A stretch of DNA of 64,000 bases, from assembly GCF_004088395.1 (NCBI RefSeq), contig NZ_CP035107.1:1627001-1691000 (forward strand), in the 5' to 3' direction. The notes under the pieces are model-generated. The model saw nothing but the letters and a program-made list of their open reading frames with translations, searched no databases and had not been told where the DNA came from. Position numbers and translations under genes: made by a program. This DNA comes from Ornithobacterium rhinotracheale (lineage in GTDB: Bacteria > Bacteroidota > Bacteroidia > Flavobacteriales > Weeksellaceae). This document shows positions 63,181-64,000 of the stretch, in pieces; the stretch's first letter is position 1; each line of letters starts with the position of its first letter.

Positions 63181-63777
63181 TTATTGAATTTTCTCGAATG
63201 CCAAATGTACTAATTTTTTTAAGCTTTCGGCAGGTGTTTCAGTATCTGTTTTTATAATTAAATCATTTTGAGCAGGGATTTCAAAAGGCGCGGAAATGCC
63301 TGTAAAGTTTTGAATTTCGCCTCTTTTAGCCTTTTCATATAGCCCCTTAACATCGCGCTGAGCGCACACCTCCACGGGACAATCCACAAAAATGTGCACA
63401 AAATCCTGCTCCCCCACTATCTGGCGAAGGCTCTCTCGCTCTGCCTCGTATGGGGTGATGAAGGCTGCTAGCACTATAATGCCTGCATCTACAAAGAGCC
63501 TTGCCACTTCGCCTATGCGGCGTAGGTTTTCCTTTCGGTCTTCGGCACTGAACCCTAAGTCTTTGTTTAAACCAAATCGGATATTATCTCCGTCTAAAAC
63601 ATAGGTTTTAAAACCTTTTTGGTGCAATTCCACCTCAAGTAAATTGGCTAAACTTGATTTCCCTGAGCCTGAAAGCCCTGAGAACCAAAATACTTTTCCT
63701 TTTTGCCCATTGAGCGCCTCACGCTCAGTGCGGGTGATTTTATAATTTTGCTGAACTATATTTTCACTTTTAGTCAT
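63181..63777 (-). CDS. cysC: Adenylyl-sulfate kinase
   Basis: Phosphorylates APS to PAPS. The 198 residues contain the P-loop WFSGLSGSGKSSLANLLE, the substrate loop LDGDNIRFGLNKDLGFS, the ENLRRIGEVARLF helix and IFVDCPVEVCAQRDVKGLYEKA with the conserved Cys-x-x-R-D-x-K-G-L-Y motif. It is intact. It lies between the SLC13-type permease (13 bases upstream) and cysD (four bases downstream), forming a compact sulfate uptake-activation operon. Confidence 0.97.
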   Translation of the reverse strand: MTKSENIVQQNYKITRTEREALNGQKGKVFWFSGLSGSGKSSLANLLEVELHQKGFKTYVLDGDNIRFGLNKDLGFSAEDRKENLRRIGEVARLFVDAGIIVLAAFITPYEAERESLRQIVGEQDFVHIFVDCPVEVCAQRDVKGLYEKAKRGEIQNFTGISAPFEIPAQNDLIIKTDTETPAESLKKLVHLAFEKIQ

Positions 63778-63790
63778 AGCTTATTTGTCT

Positions 63791-64000
63791 TTAAATTAAT
63801 TGATAAATTATGGCAATGCTGATTAAGCACGCGAGGGAATAAATGATTGTTACGGGAACGCCGATTTTTACAAAATCTCTGAATTTATAGCCACCGACGC
63901 CGTAAATCATTAAATTCGTCTGATACCCAAACGGCGTAATAAAAGCACACGAGGCTCCAAAGGCTATTGCCAAAAACAAGGCTTGTGCTGGCATATCCAG
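63791..64000 (-). CDS. C-terminal end of an SLC13/DASS-type permease (partial)
   Basis: The last 69 codons run off the right edge of the window with no stop upstream. [20 protein letters not shown] is the C-terminal family motif of DASS/SLC13 sodium:anion symporters, and the final helix ([20 protein letters not shown]) ends the protein. Placement directly ahead of cysC, cysD and cysN points to sulfate as substrate. The Met at 63994 is internal, so the true start is outside the window. Confidence 0.85.
   Translation of the reverse strand: MDMPAQALFLAIAFGASCAFITPFGYQTNLMIYGVGGYKFRDFVKIGVPVTIIYSLACLISIAIIYQLI

Overview
The window is a low-GC stretch of a Bacteroidota chromosome, almost certainly Flavobacteriales. 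The evidence is TonB-dependent and SusC/SusD outer-membrane proteins, a GldI-type lipoprotein, a GYDIA-type GHMP kinase, DnaE with a fused N-terminal proofreading exonuclease, an S46 dipeptidyl-peptidase, many lipoproteins, and promoters of the form TTG-N17-20-TAnnTTTG with little Shine-Dalgarno signal. An asaccharolytic, peptide-using genus such as Ornithobacterium is my best guess, but that is inference. Most of the window is ordinary core genome.

Layout. 1-3.3 kb (+): the end of an acidic protein, ribE, an orphan NtrY-like histidine kinase and thiL, converging within one base on the fabD-GHMP kinase pair (-). 5.4-7.7 kb (+): a PiT phosphate transporter split by a one-base frameshift at a G run. 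7.8-13.8 kb (-): clpC, ftsY-guaA, and rpmB-rpmG-DUF4295. 14-16.4 kb (-): an outer-membrane beta-barrel receptor. 16.5-21.5 kb (+): dnaE, trxA and two identical tRNA-Asp genes. 21.6-28.2 kb (-): a tightly overlapping seven-gene operon, arsC-like, APC permease, dgkA, LtaS-like sulfatase, nrnA, gldI, cyclophilin-FKBP isomerase. 28.5-33.6 kb (+): a second LtaS-like enzyme, MscS, and a DPP IV-type peptidase. 33.6-36.5 kb: a small redox/pirin group, with a diverged 130-bp repeat in two copies and an IS982-family remnant. 36.6-39.0 kb (-): an OprC/NosA-like (copper-type) TonB receptor with a Cys-rich membrane-anchored partner broken at a G6 run. 39.1-45.7 kb (-): a small membrane protein, a CYTH protein, and a TPR-phosphatase-AcpH-recG-msrA run. 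45.8-48.5 kb (-): a C1 peptidase and an MFS pump. 48.7-49.0 kb: a 21/42-bp tandem repeat array. 49.1-58.2 kb (-): a SusC/SusD region. 58.5-60.7 kb (-): a DPP11-type peptidase. 61-64 kb (-): cysN, cysD, cysC and the end of an SLC13-type permease.

The most informative region is 49-58 kb. An intact SusC-SusD pair lies next to the wreck of a second import locus. In that wreck an internal deletion has joined the first 260 or so codons of a SusC to the C-terminal half of an HExxH zinc metallohydrolase lipoprotein, leaving two intact tandem DUF4302 lipoproteins downstream. The broken and the intact susC keep a near-identical 19-bp element at the same distance from the -7 box, so the two loci were probably co-regulated.

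Other points for follow-up are two single-base frameshifts at G/C runs (PiT transporter, Cys-rich protein), a C9 tract and an A16 tract in intergenic DNA, and two intergenic arrays with a 21-bp period. I see no phage, CRISPR array, restriction system or rRNA operon, and no convincing undescribed multi-gene system.
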